Below are positions 18,673 through 27,784 of a DNA stretch of 64,000 bases, piece after piece. Position 1 is the stretch's first letter. Each line of letters begins with the position of its first letter. This DNA is from Leucobacter chromiiresistens (GTDB lineage: Bacteria > Actinomycetota > Actinomycetes > Actinomycetales > Microbacteriaceae), in contig NZ_LDRK01000009.1 of NCBI RefSeq assembly GCF_001477055.1, forward strand, positions 30,258 to 94,257, given 5' to 3'. Position numbers and translations under genes: made by a program. The notes beneath the pieces were generated by a model. The model ran no database searches and was not told the origin of the DNA. It saw nothing but the letters and a program-made list of their open reading frames with translations.

Positions 18673-19956
18673 ATGATCTCGGACACGCAGGCGCAGCGCA
18701 TTCTCGACGCGGTCGACGCGGCATTCGACGAGCAGCTCCGCGCGACGGCGGACCTCGTCGCCGCTCCCTCACTGCGCGCGGACGAGGAGACCGCGCAAGA
18801 TCTCGTCGAGGCGCGCATGGCGGCGCTCGGCCTCGAGATCGACCGGTGGACGATCGGCTCGCCCGAGCTCGAGGCGCACCCGGGCTACGGCCCCTCCACG
18901 GTCGACTACTCGCGGATGACCAACGTGGTCGGCACCTACACACCGGAGCGCGTGGAGGGCCGGTCGCTCATCCTGAACGGGCACATCGACGTCGTGCCGG
19001 AGGGGCCCGAGGCGCAGTGGTCGCGCTCCCCGTGGGACGCCGAGGTACGGGACGGCTGGATGTACGGCCGCGGCGCGGGCGACATGAAGGCGGGGCTCAT
19101 CGCGAATCTGTTCGCCTTCGATGCGCTGCGCCGGGCGGGCCTCGCGCCGACGGCACGCGTGCACCTGCAGTCGGTGGTCGAGGAGGAGTGCACGGGCAAC
19201 GGGTCGCTCGCGGCGCTGCTGCGCGGCTACGAGGCCGAGGCCGTCATCATCTCGGAGCCCGAGGAGGACGCGCTCGTGCGCGCGAACGTCGGGGTGCTGT
19301 GGTGCACGATCCGCGTGAGCGGGGAGCCGACGCACCCGCGGGAGATGGCGAACGGCTTCAATGCGATCGACGCGGCCTACGAGGTGATCGGCGCGCTGCG
19401 GGGCCTGGAGCGGGAGTGGAACGCGGAGCGGGATCGCCACCGCTTCTTCGAGGATCTGGATCACCCCATCAACTTCAACATCGGCGGGATCTCGGGCGGC
19501 GACTGGCCGTCGAGCGTCCCCGCGTGGTGCGAGCTGCGCCTCCGCGTGGCGCTGTACCCCGGCATGACCGCCGCCGAGGCGCACGCGGCCGTCGAGGACT
19601 GCGTGCGAGCGGCGGCCTCGGGCTCGGCGGAGCGCCGCCCGTTCGACGTGCGGGTCACCCCCGACGGGTTCTACGCGGAGGGCTACGTGCTCGAACCGGG
19701 CAGCGACGCCGAGGCGGTGCTCGAGCGCGCGCACCGCGCTGCGTTCGGGCGCGACCTCACCAGCTTCACCACGCCCGGCTACCTCGACGGCCGCGTGTTC
19801 GTGAACTACGGCAACACGCCCACGCTCGTCTACGGCCCGGTCTCCGAGAACATCCACGGATTCGACGAACGCGTGAGCGTCGAGTCGGTGCGGCGATGCA
19901 CCCAATCGATGGCGCTCTTCATCGCCGAGTGGTGCGGGGTGGCCGAGATCGACTGA
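18673..19956 (+). CDS. M20-family deacylase/peptidase (ArgE/DapE-like)
   Basis: A zinc hydrolase of 427 residues. Metal-site motifs are ILNGHIDVVPEG (His, Asp), GRGAGDMKAG (Asp) and VEEECTGNGS (catalytic Glu plus ligand Glu), with the C-terminal His in ENIHGFDERV. Family members remove acyl or aminoacyl groups from amino acids. A dimerisation domain occupies the middle (about 190-310). ATG at 18673 has a good ribosome site (GGAGG, 5 bases upstream); an upstream in-frame ATG at 18607 lies seven bases after the -10 box and could give a 22-residue longer leaderless form, but that extension is low-complexity. Substrate unknown. Confidence 0.85.
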   Translation: MISDTQAQRILDAVDAAFDEQLRATADLVAAPSLRADEETAQDLVEARMAALGLEIDRWTIGSPELEAHPGYGPSTVDYSRMTNVVGTYTPERVEGRSLILNGHIDVVPEGPEAQWSRSPWDAEVRDGWMYGRGAGDMKAGLIANLFAFDALRRAGLAPTARVHLQSVVEEECTGNGSLAALLRGYEAEAVIISEPEEDALVRANVGVLWCTIRVSGEPTHPREMANGFNAIDAAYEVIGALRGLEREWNAERDRHRFFEDLDHPINFNIGGISGGDWPSSVPAWCELRLRVALYPGMTAAEAHAAVEDCVRAAASGSAERRPFDVRVTPDGFYAEGYVLEPGSDAEAVLERAHRAAFGRDLTSFTTPGYLDGRVFVNYGNTPTLVYGPVSENIHGFDERVSVESVRRCTQSMALFIAEWCGVAEID

Positions 19957-19985
19957 ACTGCGGGGCGCGTGTCGGCGGCACTCGG

Positions 19986-19991
19986 TAGCCT
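19986..19991 (+). promoter_or_regulatory. -10 box upstream of the mycothiol dehydrogenase gene
   Basis: TAGCCT would start transcription near 19998, leaving a leader of about 60 bases with GAAAGGAA before the ATG at 20059. Confidence 0.4.
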
Positions 19992-20058
19992 GGGGTGAGC
20001 GCATGCGCGAGCCGCGAGCAGGCGCGCGCGCCCCCGAGACCCCGCGAAAGGAACCCAC

Positions 20059-21144
20059 ATGCCCTACCGAGTGCAAGGCGTCGTCGTTCGAGAGCAGAAC
20101 GCCCCGGTCTCCATCGAGACGGTGATCGTACCCGACCCGGGCCCGGGGGAGGCGGTCGTCGACATCCTGACGAGCGGCGTGTGCCACACCGATCTGCACT
20201 ACAAGCTCGGCGGCATCAGCGACGAGTTCCCCTTCCTGCTGGGTCACGAGGCGACGGGCCGCGTGGCGGCGGTCGGCGAGGGCGTCACCGAGGTCGCCGT
20301 GGGCGACCGCGTCATCCTGAACTGGCGCGCCGTCTGCGGGCAGTGCCGCGCCTGCGCCAAGGGCCAGCCGCAGTACTGCTTCAACACGCACAACGCGCAG
20401 CAGAAGATGACGCTGGAGGACGGCACGGAGCTCTCGCCGGCGCTCGGCATCGGCGCGTTCATCGAGAAGACGCTCGTCGCCGCCGGTCAGTGCACGAAGA
20501 TCGACGAGGAATCGGACGCCGCGGCCGTCGGTCTGCTCGGCTGCGGCGTGATGGCGGGCATCGGAGCCGCGATCAACACGGGAGGCGTGCAGCGCGGCGA
20601 GTCGGTCGCGGTGATCGGCTGCGGCGGTGTCGGCACCGCCGCCATCGCGGGCGCGCAGCTGGCGGGGGCGACCACGATCATCGCGGTCGACATCGACGAC
20701 GCGAAGCTCGAGCAGGCGAAGCGCTTCGGGGCCACGCACACGGTGAACTCGCGCTCAGAGGATCCGGTCGAGGCGATTCGCGCGCTCACCGACGGCTTCG
20801 GGGCCGACGTGGTGATCGACGCGGTCGGCCGTCCCGAGACCTACACGCAGGCCTTCTACGCGCGCGACCTCGCGGGCCGCGTCGTGCTCGTCGGCGTCCC
20901 GACCCCCGAGATGCAGCTCCAGCTGCCCCTGCTCGACGTGTTCGGGCGGGGCGGATCGCTGCAGTCGTCGTGGTACGGAGACTGCCTGCCGAGCCGCGAC
21001 TTCTCGATGCTCATCGACCAGTACCGGCTCGGCCGGCTCGACCTCGAGGGCTTCGTCACGGAGCGCATCGGGCTGGGCGACGTGGAGGCCGCGTTCGACC
21101 GCATGCACGACGGCACCGTGCTCCGCTCGGTGGTGGTGCTCTGA
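20059..21144 (+). CDS. S-(hydroxymethyl)mycothiol dehydrogenase
   Basis: A zinc-dependent medium-chain dehydrogenase of 361 residues. It matches the mycothiol-dependent formaldehyde dehydrogenase group (MscR/AdhE2), which oxidises the formaldehyde-mycothiol adduct with NAD. Seen are the catalytic zinc ligands Cys42 (GVCHTDLHY) and His63-Glu64 (LGHEATG), structural zinc Cys93, 96, 99 and 107, and the Rossmann motif [14 protein letters not shown]. The ATG has GAAAGGAA upstream. The stop overlaps the next gene's ATG (TGATG), so the two are translationally coupled. Mycothiol dependence is inferred from similarity. Confidence 0.87.
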   Translation: MPYRVQGVVVREQNAPVSIETVIVPDPGPGEAVVDILTSGVCHTDLHYKLGGISDEFPFLLGHEATGRVAAVGEGVTEVAVGDRVILNWRAVCGQCRACAKGQPQYCFNTHNAQQKMTLEDGTELSPALGIGAFIEKTLVAAGQCTKIDEESDAAAVGLLGCGVMAGIGAAINTGGVQRGESVAVIGCGGVGTAAIAGAQLAGATTIIAVDIDDAKLEQAKRFGATHTVNSRSEDPVEAIRALTDGFGADVVIDAVGRPETYTQAFYARDLAGRVVLVGVPTPEMQLQLPLLDVFGRGGSLQSSWYGDCLPSRDFSMLIDQYRLGRLDLEGFVTERIGLGDVEAAFDRMHDGTVLRSVVVL

Positions 21145-21770
21145 TGGCCGCGCGCATCGAGCGCCTCGTCACGAGCGGCACGTTCTCGCTCGACGGCGGC
21201 ACGTGGGAGGTCGACAACAACGTGTGGATCGTCGGCGACGACGACGAGGTGATCGTCATCGATCCGGCGCACAGCGCCGCCGCGGTGGCGGAGGCCGTCG
21301 GCCGTCGGCGCACCGTCGCGATCCTGCTCACCCACGGGCACGACGATCACATTCGAGCCGCTCGGGAGACCGCCGAGCAGCTGGGAGCTCCGCTGCACCT
21401 GCACCCGGCGGACGCGATGCTCTGGGAGACCGTGCACGAGGCCGCTCCCGACGCGGAGATCGCGGAGGGCGACGCGTTCTCCGTCGCCGGCGTCGAGCTG
21501 ACGGCGCTGCACACGCCGGGGCACTCGCCCGGATCGATCTCGTTCTCGGCGCCCGGCCTCGGCGCGGTATTCACCGGCGACACCCTCTTCCAGGGCGGCC
21601 CCGGCGCCACCGGCCGCTCGTTCAGCGACTTCCCGCTCATCATCGAGTCCATCCGGGGCAAGCTGCTGACGCTGCCCGCGGAGACGGTCGTGTACACGGG
21701 CCACGGCGACACGACGACCATCGGCGACGAGGCGCCGCACCTCGAGGAGTGGATCGCTCGGGGGCACTAG
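21144..21770 (+). CDS. metallo-beta-lactamase-fold hydrolase, partner of the mycothiol dehydrogenase
   Basis: A 208-residue MBL-fold enzyme like hydroxyacylglutathione hydrolase. The metal motif THGHDDH spans residues 63-69; further ligands are in HTPGHSPGS, FTGDTLFQ and YTGHGDTT. It starts within the stop codon of the dehydrogenase gene. The coupling suggests it hydrolyses the S-formylmycothiol product to formate and free mycothiol, completing formaldehyde detoxification. That assignment is inference; a general thioester hydrolase is the alternative. Confidence 0.85.
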   Translation: MAARIERLVTSGTFSLDGGTWEVDNNVWIVGDDDEVIVIDPAHSAAAVAEAVGRRRTVAILLTHGHDDHIRAARETAEQLGAPLHLHPADAMLWETVHEAAPDAEIAEGDAFSVAGVELTALHTPGHSPGSISFSAPGLGAVFTGDTLFQGGPGATGRSFSDFPLIIESIRGKLLTLPAETVVYTGHGDTTTIGDEAPHLEEWIARGH

Positions 21771-21839
21771 CGCGCGCCGCGTGACGGGGTGTGACGAGCC
21801 CCGTCGCGCGCGCCGCCCCGAGTGTGGTGGACTCTCGGC

Positions 21840-22487
21840 ATGAGCATTCCCCGCCTCCTCGACCACATCGTCATCGCCGGACCCGACCTGCCCGAACTCG
21901 TGGACTGGTTCGCCCGGCGCACCGGCGTCACCGCGGTTCCGGGCGGCGCGCACCCGACCGGAACCGCGAACGCGCTCGTCGCCCTCACCGTGGGCGGCGC
22001 CCGGGGGCCGCAGTACATCGAGCTGATCGGTCCGGATCCGGATCGCGACGACGCGGCGCTCCCCACCACGTTCGGCATCGACGCGCTCGACGGCCCCAGC
22101 GTGCAGGCGTACGCGGTGCATCCCGCCGACATCGACGCCGCCGTCGCGCGAGCCCGCGCGCATGGATTCGATCCCGGCGACGTCTGGGAGCTGTCGCGAC
22201 GCACCCCGGCGGGAGACCTCCTCGAGTGGCGGCTGACGGGGGCCTCCGCGGATCGCCTCGACGTCCCGTTCCTGATCGACTGGGGCGCGACGCCGCAGCC
22301 GGGCACCGGCGACCTGCCGGCCATCGAGCTCGTCTCGTTCGTGCGCGAGGAGACCGACCCAGCGGCGCTGCAGCACGCGCTCGACGCACTCGGCCTCGGC
22401 GACGGGGCGGCCGGCCTCGTCGCGGGGGCGCGAGCCCGCTATCGCCTGGCACTGCGACGCGCCGACGGCGACATCGTCGAGTTCTGA
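21840..22487 (+). CDS. VOC/glyoxalase-like domain protein
   Basis: A 215-residue protein with a glyoxalase_3-like fold: LLDHIVIAGPDLPELVDWF at the N-terminus, then YIELIGPDP, and an ending DGDIVEF typical of VOC domains. Its enzymatic activity cannot be named. ATG at 21840 lies six bases after TGGACT (21828-21833), a weak -10 box, with no ribosome site. It is followed after 11 bases by an M20D hydrolase gene, so the two are probably cotranscribed. Confidence 0.72.
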   Translation: MSIPRLLDHIVIAGPDLPELVDWFARRTGVTAVPGGAHPTGTANALVALTVGGARGPQYIELIGPDPDRDDAALPTTFGIDALDGPSVQAYAVHPADIDAAVARARAHGFDPGDVWELSRRTPAGDLLEWRLTGASADRLDVPFLIDWGATPQPGTGDLPAIELVSFVREETDPAALQHALDALGLGDGAAGLVAGARARYRLALRRADGDIVEF

Positions 22488-22498
22488 GGGGCGGAGCG

Positions 22499-23809
22499 GT
22501 GACCGACTTCCACGACGTCTACCTCGACTACCAGCGACGAGCGCGGACCCCGCCGGAACCTCCGGCCGACGGGCCCTCGCGCTTCGACGGTGCGGGGGAG
22601 GAGGCCCGCGCGCGGCTCTCGCGGTCGGTGCACGCCCTGCAGCCCGAACTCGAGGCGCTGGCGACCCGGCTCTTCGCGGCGCCCGAGCTCGGGTTCGCCG
22701 AGCACCGCTCGGTGCGAGCCGTCGCCGACGTGCTGCTCGCGCACGGCATCGACACCGAGGTGGGCGTCCACGGCCTCGATACGGCGCTCCGGGCCAGTAT
22801 CGGCACGGGAGCGGGGCCGCACTTCGCGATCCTCGCCGAGTACGATGCGCTACCCGGCATCGGCCACGCGTGCGGCCACAACCTCATCGCGGCCATCGCC
22901 GTCGGCGCGTTCCTCGGCGCAGCGCCGATCGTGCGCGAACTCGGCGGCACCCTCACGCTGCTCGGCACGCCCGCGGAGGAGAACGGGGGCGGCAAGGAGC
23001 TTCTGCTGCGCGCCGGCGCATTCGACGAGGTGCACGCGGCCGCGATGGTGCACCCGGCGGCGGGATCGCGCGTCTCCCCGATCTGGGGGGAGCGCACCAC
23101 CGGGGTGCGCCGGGTGGCCGTGACCTACCGGGGGCGCGCGGCGCACGCCGCCGGCGAGCCCTGGCTCGGCGTCAACGCGCTCGACGCGGTCGTCACCGCA
23201 TACCAGTCGGTGGCGCAGCTGCGCCAGCACATCCTCCCGATCGACCGGGTGCACGGGATCATCACGGACGGCGGCGCCGCGCCCAACATCGTGCCCGAGC
23301 GGGCGGCGGCGCTCTTCTACGTGCGATCCGGCGAGATCGATACCCTCCGGGTGCTCACCGAGCGCGTCGTCGATGCGCTGGAGGGCGCTGCGCGAGCGAC
23401 CGGCACGACCGCCGAGATCGAGGTGGACCCGGTGCCGCCGTACCTGCCGCTCGAGCCGAACGTCGCACTCATGCGCCGCTGGGCGGACGCGCTCGGCGAC
23501 CGCGGGCGGGTGACGCCGCCGCCGCCGGCCGTGCCCGCGCAGGCCGGACCCTCCACCGACATGGGGAACGTGACGCAGTTCATCCCCGCGATCCACCCGT
23601 CGATCGGCCTGGGCGGGCCCGACGACGTGCACCCGCACCACGCCGCCTTCGCCGAGTGGACGGTGCAGCCGGCGGCGTTCGCGGCGATGGGCGATGCGGC
23701 GGCCGCCCTCGGCGCGGTGGCCGTCGACTATCTCGCCGACGCCGAGCTGCGCGCCGCGGTCGACGCCGAGTTCGCGGCCCGCGGAGGGCGGTACCGCTGG
23801 GAGGGGTGA
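22499..23809 (+). CDS. M20D-family amidohydrolase (AbgB/aminoacylase-like)
   Basis: A 436-residue metal-dependent amidohydrolase. Motifs are ILAEYDALPGIGHACGHNL with the metal Cys/His pair, GTPAEENGGGKELLL (Glu-Glu), MVHPA, and a C-terminal SIGLGGPDDVHPHHAAFAEW. The closest named types are p-aminobenzoyl-glutamate hydrolase subunit B and peptidase M20D aminoacylases. GTG at 22499 has GGGCGGAG upstream and gives the full N-terminus. It ends 8 bases before the convergent TetR gene. Substrate is not identifiable. Confidence 0.83.
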   Translation: MTDFHDVYLDYQRRARTPPEPPADGPSRFDGAGEEARARLSRSVHALQPELEALATRLFAAPELGFAEHRSVRAVADVLLAHGIDTEVGVHGLDTALRASIGTGAGPHFAILAEYDALPGIGHACGHNLIAAIAVGAFLGAAPIVRELGGTLTLLGTPAEENGGGKELLLRAGAFDEVHAAAMVHPAAGSRVSPIWGERTTGVRRVAVTYRGRAAHAAGEPWLGVNALDAVVTAYQSVAQLRQHILPIDRVHGIITDGGAAPNIVPERAAALFYVRSGEIDTLRVLTERVVDALEGAARATGTTAEIEVDPVPPYLPLEPNVALMRRWADALGDRGRVTPPPPAVPAQAGPSTDMGNVTQFIPAIHPSIGLGGPDDVHPHHAAFAEWTVQPAAFAAMGDAAAALGAVAVDYLADAELRAAVDAEFAARGGRYRWEG

Positions 23810-23817
23810 GGCCCGGC

Positions 23818-24495
23818 TCAGGGGCGCAGGCGCTGCGCGACCTCGTCGAGCACGCGATCGGGGGATGCGGCGGCATCGTAGACCGCGACGAGCACCCGGG
23901 TCTCCTCCTGCGGGCCGTCGCCGCCGTCGAGCCAGCGCCGGTACAGGCCCGTCAGGTCGCGCAGATCGCGGGTCAGCGCCGATGCCGCGTCGTCGATGCG
24001 CCCCCGCAGCCACGCCCGCAGCGACGCATTGTGTGCGGCGACGAGCGATGCGCCGAGGGTGGATGCCGCCCAGGCCGGCGTTCCCGGCTGCTGCACCTCC
24101 CGGATGTAGCGCGTGAACACCCGCTCGTAGCGGTGCGTGATCACGAGTTCGCGGTCGCGGAGCGCGGGGGTGACGCGCATGAGCTCGAAGCGCAGGCGGG
24201 CCGCCTCCGGATCCCTGAGGAGCAGGCGCAGCACATCGGTGGTCGCGGTCACGAGCGCCTCGGTCGGGGCGAGGGAAGTCTCGTCGAGCGCGGCCTCCAG
24301 GCGGGCGAGCGCGAGGTCGTGGTCCGCGAAGACGACGTCGTCCTTGCTGCCGAACCGGCGGAAGAACGTGCTGCGGCTCATGCCCACCGCCGCTGCGAGC
24401 GCCTCGGCGGTAGTCGCCTCGTAACCGCGCTCGGCGAGATGGCGGATCGCCGCGGTGGAGCTCTCGGGCGGGGGTGCGGAGGCGCGCGCTGACAT
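23818..24495 (-). CDS. TetR/AcrR-family regulator
   Basis: A 225-residue TetR-type regulator: HTH region TAAIRHLAERGYEATTAEAL and VGMSRSTFFRRFGSKDDVVF, followed by an all-helical ligand domain. It is divergent from the acyl-CoA dehydrogenase gene; a 15-bp palindrome in the shared 170-base region is the probable binding site. The ATG lies six bases after TAGTTT (24502-24507) on the minus strand and has no ribosome site, so a leaderless mRNA is likely. Ligand is probably an acyl-CoA related to the dehydrogenase, by inference. Confidence 0.85.
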   Translation of the reverse strand: MSARASAPPPESSTAAIRHLAERGYEATTAEALAAAVGMSRSTFFRRFGSKDDVVFADHDLALARLEAALDETSLAPTEALVTATTDVLRLLLRDPEAARLRFELMRVTPALRDRELVITHRYERVFTRYIREVQQPGTPAWAASTLGASLVAAHNASLRAWLRGRIDDAASALTRDLRDLTGLYRRWLDGGDGPQEETRVLVAVYDAAASPDRVLDEVAQRLRP

Positions 24496-24593
24496 GCCCC
24501 GAAACTAGCACAGCGCGGCCCATGTGGGACGCGGTTCCACCGCTTTCGGCGAGTCAGCGAGTCGCAGAGGTGGACCAGAGTGTCGCAGACTGC

Positions 24594-24622
24594 TTGACGT
24601 GACACCGCGTGTCAGGCATGCT
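24594..24622 (+). promoter_or_regulatory. promoter and TetR-type operator of the acyl-CoA dehydrogenase gene
   Basis: TTGACG (24594-24599), 17 bases, then CATGCT (24617-24622) form a sigma-70-like promoter. The palindrome TGACAC-CGC-GTGTCA (24600-24614) fills the spacer, where a bound TetR dimer would block transcription. Nearby, GTCGCAGA occurs twice (around 24559 and 24582), meaning unknown. Confidence 0.55.
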
Positions 24623-24665
24623 CGGTGCAGGTGCGGCGGCGCGAGCCCGCCGCGGGAAGGAACCG

Positions 24666-25886
24666 ATGTCGAGGTCCACGATCGTCAGCCAGGGAACCGC
24701 CGAACCCGAATACTCGCTCTGGGAGCCGCTGGACCCCGATGTGTCGGGAGTCTTCCGCGGCGTCTCCGGCGAGGATCTCGCCTACCGCGACCGCGCTCGG
24801 GCATTCGTGCAGGAGGAGGTGCGCCCCGTCATCGCGGGGATCTGGGATCGCGCCGAGTACCCGCTCGATCTCGCGCGCCGTCTCGGCGAACTCGATCTGC
24901 TGCGCGACGGCATCGATGTGCCGGGGTTCCCCGAGCAGAGCCTGCTGGCGGCGAGCCTCACGATGATGGAGCTGGCGCGCGGCGACGGATCGATCGCCAC
25001 GATCGTCGGCGTGCAGGGCGGTCTCGCGCTGCGCTCGATCGCCCTCTGCGGCTCCCCGGCGCAGCACGAGCGATGGTTCGAACCGCTGGCGCGCGGTACC
25101 GAGCTCGGCGCGTTCGCACTCACGGAGCCGACGCACGGATCCGACTCCGTGAGCCTCGAGACGAGCGCCGTGCGCGACGGGGACGAGTACGTGATCCGCG
25201 GACACAAGAAATGGATCGGATCGGGCAGCGTCGGCGAGATCTCCGTGGTCTGGGCGCGCGGCGAAGACGGCCAGGTGCAGGGATTCCTCGTGCCGCAGAG
25301 CTCGGACGGCTATCGGGCGACCACGATCGAGGGCAAGGTCTCGCTCCGGGCCATCTGGCAGGCGCACATCGAGCTCGACGGCGTGCGCGTTCCCGAGAGT
25401 GCGCGCATGCCGAAGGCCAACAGCTTCGCCGACACGGCCCGAGTGCTCCAGGCGACCCGGCTCGGGGTCGCCTGGTCGGCGCTCGGGCACGCGGTCGCGG
25501 TGTACGAGTCCGCCGTACACTACGCGCGCCAGCGGGTGCAGTTCGGGCGACCGCTCGCGGCCTCGCAGATCGTGCAGGCGCGTCTGGCCGAGATGCTGAG
25601 CGCGCTCACCTCGCTGCAGACACTGCTCATGCAGCTCACGCGAGCCGAGGAGCGCGGAGAGCTCTCGGGTCCGGGCGCATCCCTCGGCAAGTACACCGCG
25701 ACGCGCACGGCACGGGATCTCGCCCGCAACGCGCGCGATCTGCTCGGCGGCAACGGCATCCTGCTCGAGAATCGCGTCGCTCGGCACTTCGCCGACATCG
25801 AGGCCCTGCACACCTACGAGGGCACGGAGACCGTGCAGGCGCTCATCATCGGTCGCGACATCACCGGGCTCTCGGCGTTCGCCTGA
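24666..25886 (+). CDS. acyl-CoA dehydrogenase (glutaryl-CoA dehydrogenase-like)
   Basis: A flavoprotein of 406 residues that would oxidise acyl-CoA esters and pass electrons to ETF. Motifs: FALTEPTHGSDSVSLETSA (FAD and acyl binding), YVIRGHKKWIGSGSVGEI, RQRVQFGRPLAASQIVQARL, and DLLGGNGILLENRVARHF with IEALHTYEGTETVQALIIGR, which carries the catalytic Glu position (YEGT). The pattern resembles glutaryl-CoA dehydrogenase. AAGGAACCG precedes the ATG at 24666. No CoA transferase or ligase is adjacent, so the substrate stays open. Confidence 0.88.
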   Translation: MSRSTIVSQGTAEPEYSLWEPLDPDVSGVFRGVSGEDLAYRDRARAFVQEEVRPVIAGIWDRAEYPLDLARRLGELDLLRDGIDVPGFPEQSLLAASLTMMELARGDGSIATIVGVQGGLALRSIALCGSPAQHERWFEPLARGTELGAFALTEPTHGSDSVSLETSAVRDGDEYVIRGHKKWIGSGSVGEISVVWARGEDGQVQGFLVPQSSDGYRATTIEGKVSLRAIWQAHIELDGVRVPESARMPKANSFADTARVLQATRLGVAWSALGHAVAVYESAVHYARQRVQFGRPLAASQIVQARLAEMLSALTSLQTLLMQLTRAEERGELSGPGASLGKYTATRTARDLARNARDLLGGNGILLENRVARHFADIEALHTYEGTETVQALIIGRDITGLSAFA

Positions 25887-25899
25887 CTGTGACCGTGCG

Positions 25900-26038
25900 C
25901 GAGAGCGCGATTCAGCACATCGCTACTGGGGCGGACGGCACGAATCGCGCTCTCGGCGTGCGCCCGACCTCGGGCGTGCGCCCGCTCTCGGCGTGCGCCC
26001 GTTCTCGGCGTGCGCTCGCTCTCGGCGTGCGCCCGACC
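25900..26038. repeat. inverted repeat and CTCGGCGTGCGC(C/T)CG direct repeats
   Basis: A 14-bp perfect inverted repeat (CGAGAGCGCGATTC at 25900-25913; its complement at 25942-25955) forms a large stem with a 28-base loop. From 25949 to 26038 a unit near CTCGGCGTGCGCCCG occurs five times with a period of about 17-19 bases, with variation. The block lies between the convergent ends of the dehydrogenase gene and a PucR gene. It may be a bidirectional terminator that has expanded by slippage. Confidence 0.65.
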
Positions 26039-26052
26039 GCGGTGCTCGGGGC

Positions 26053-27639
26053 TCAGGGGCCCGAGGACTCGGCCTCCGGCCCGAGAGCGCCCGAGTCGAG
26101 TGCGAGCCAGAGAAGCGCGCGGTCGGTGGGGGCGTCGACTCGCACGTCGAGATCCCGCTCGGCGGCGTCGAGGCGGCTGCGCAGCGTCTGCCGGTGGACG
26201 CCGAGCCCGGCCGCGGCGCGCTCGATGGCCCCGTTGACCGCGAGATAGGCGTGCAGCGCATTCCGTGTGCGCTCCGCGCGGGCGGGACCGAGCAGGTCGA
26301 GACGCCGCCGCCATTCGGCGAACACCGGCGCGGGCTCCGCCGTGCCGATCGCCGTTCCATAGGTCTCGCGCCGCGTCAGCTCGTCGTACGTGAGGGTCCT
26401 GGCCGCGCGCTCGCGCGTGCCCCGGTGCGCGCGCGCCGCTTCGGTGCGCAGCCTGGGGAGGTCGCCCGCAGGCGCCGTGCGGCTGATGCCCGCGCGCCAG
26501 TTCGCGAGGTTGCCGGTCTCGTTCGCGAGGAATCGCTCGACGACGGGCTGCACCTCCCCGTGATCGGCGCCCGCGAGCACGACGACGAACTCGGAGCCGA
26601 ACGTGCAGAGCAGCGGTACCACGGTGAGCTCGGCGCCGCTCCAGGCGTTCGCGAGGTGGGCCTTGAGCAGCAGACCGGCGGCGGGATCCTTCGCGCTGCG
26701 CACCTCCGGGTCGGGCGAGGGGGCGAGATGCACGACCGTGCATCGGGTGCTCGACCCGAGCAGGAGATCGAACAGCCGCGTCGGGTCGTCGAGGCGGCCT
26801 GCGAGAGCGTCGGCGAGCACCCGCTCGCGGAACGAGACCGCCGTGAGCTCGCCCGCGTCGGCGTCGCGCTCGCCGTCGATGAAGAGCGCGATCGACCCGA
26901 TCATCCCCTGCTCCAGCGGCGTGCAGCGCCGCATCCGCGTCACCGCGATCGGCGCCCCGGCGGTGCTCGCGATGTGCACGAACCGGGAGCCGAGGGAGAC
27001 GCTCGACGATCGCCGACCCGATGCGGCGTGTCGGGAGAGCTCGCCCGCGATCGCGTCGAGCTCGCCCTCGCCGAGGGCCGATCCGACGGCGACCGGCTCG
27101 CCGCCGCGGCCGTGCCGCACGACGGACGCGTCGAGTTCCTCGGCGAGCGTCTCGAGGGCCTCGGCGTCGAGCGCTTCGCCGGTCGACGCCGCGAGACGCT
27201 GCTGCATGTCGAGGAGGCGCTGCACCTGGCTCAGCTGCGACTCGGCGATGCGGGCGGAGACGTGCTCGGCGATGGCGATGTACGGGATGTCGAGCGGTAC
27301 GCGCAGCAGCGGCACCTCGTGCGCCGCGGCCGCGACGAGCCAGGCGTCGGGGATCTCCTGCACGGTGAGGCCCACCCCGAATCCGACACCGGCGACGCCG
27401 TGGTCGCGCAGCCGGCGGAAGAGCTCGTCGAGCGACTCCGGGGTGCGCTCGACGAGGCCCGTCGTCAGCAGCAGCACACCGCGGGTGAGCCAGGGGCTCG
27501 GGTCGGTGACCTCCGCAACGTGCACCCAGGTGACGGCTCGGCTCAGCCATTCGTGGCCGACGACGCAGGTGAGGTCGAGCTCGCGCGCGGAGACGAGGTC
27601 GGCGAGCGTCGGGTGGGGCGCCGGGCGGCGTGCGGGCAT
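26053..27639 (-). CDS. PucR-family transcriptional regulator
   Basis: A 528-residue PucR-type regulator. The N-terminal PucR domain is seen (TLADLVSARELDLTCVVG, WVHVAEVTDPSPWL, GVLLLTTGL), and the C-terminus has the CdaR-type HTH (AHGVHRQTLRSRLDAAERDL-like segment: GLGVHRQTLRSRLDAAERDL). PucR in Bacillus controls purine/ureide catabolism. Here it is divergent from a ureohydrolase and an MHS transporter, which are its likely targets. ATG at 27639 has AGGAGG 5 bases upstream. The long central region is a GGDEF-like spacer common to this family. Confidence 0.87.
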   Translation of the reverse strand: MPARRPAPHPTLADLVSARELDLTCVVGHEWLSRAVTWVHVAEVTDPSPWLTRGVLLLTTGLVERTPESLDELFRRLRDHGVAGVGFGVGLTVQEIPDAWLVAAAAHEVPLLRVPLDIPYIAIAEHVSARIAESQLSQVQRLLDMQQRLAASTGEALDAEALETLAEELDASVVRHGRGGEPVAVGSALGEGELDAIAGELSRHAASGRRSSSVSLGSRFVHIASTAGAPIAVTRMRRCTPLEQGMIGSIALFIDGERDADAGELTAVSFRERVLADALAGRLDDPTRLFDLLLGSSTRCTVVHLAPSPDPEVRSAKDPAAGLLLKAHLANAWSGAELTVVPLLCTFGSEFVVVLAGADHGEVQPVVERFLANETGNLANWRAGISRTAPAGDLPRLRTEAARAHRGTRERAARTLTYDELTRRETYGTAIGTAEPAPVFAEWRRRLDLLGPARAERTRNALHAYLAVNGAIERAAAGLGVHRQTLRSRLDAAERDLDVRVDAPTDRALLWLALDSGALGPEAESSGP

Positions 27640-27688
27640 GGGTCCTCCTGAGCCGGAGCCCCGGCACCCTCGAATCACTGCAATGGTG

Positions 27689-27741
27689 AGTGTATCAGCG
27701 GAGATTCGCGCTGAGCGCGATTGCGGCCGTTTCGCACGGCC
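27689..27741. promoter_or_regulatory. divergent control region of pucR-type and ureohydrolase genes
   Basis: On the minus strand TACACT (27694-27689) is a good -10 box for the PucR gene, with a leader of about 43 bases. On the other side a dyad GGCCGT-N5-ACGGCC (27725-27741) lies about 45 bases before the ureohydrolase ATG and is a candidate PucR site. Confidence 0.45.
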
Positions 27742-27784
27742 ACGATGCTGGAACCTCACCGATTCGCGACAACCGGGAGGGATC

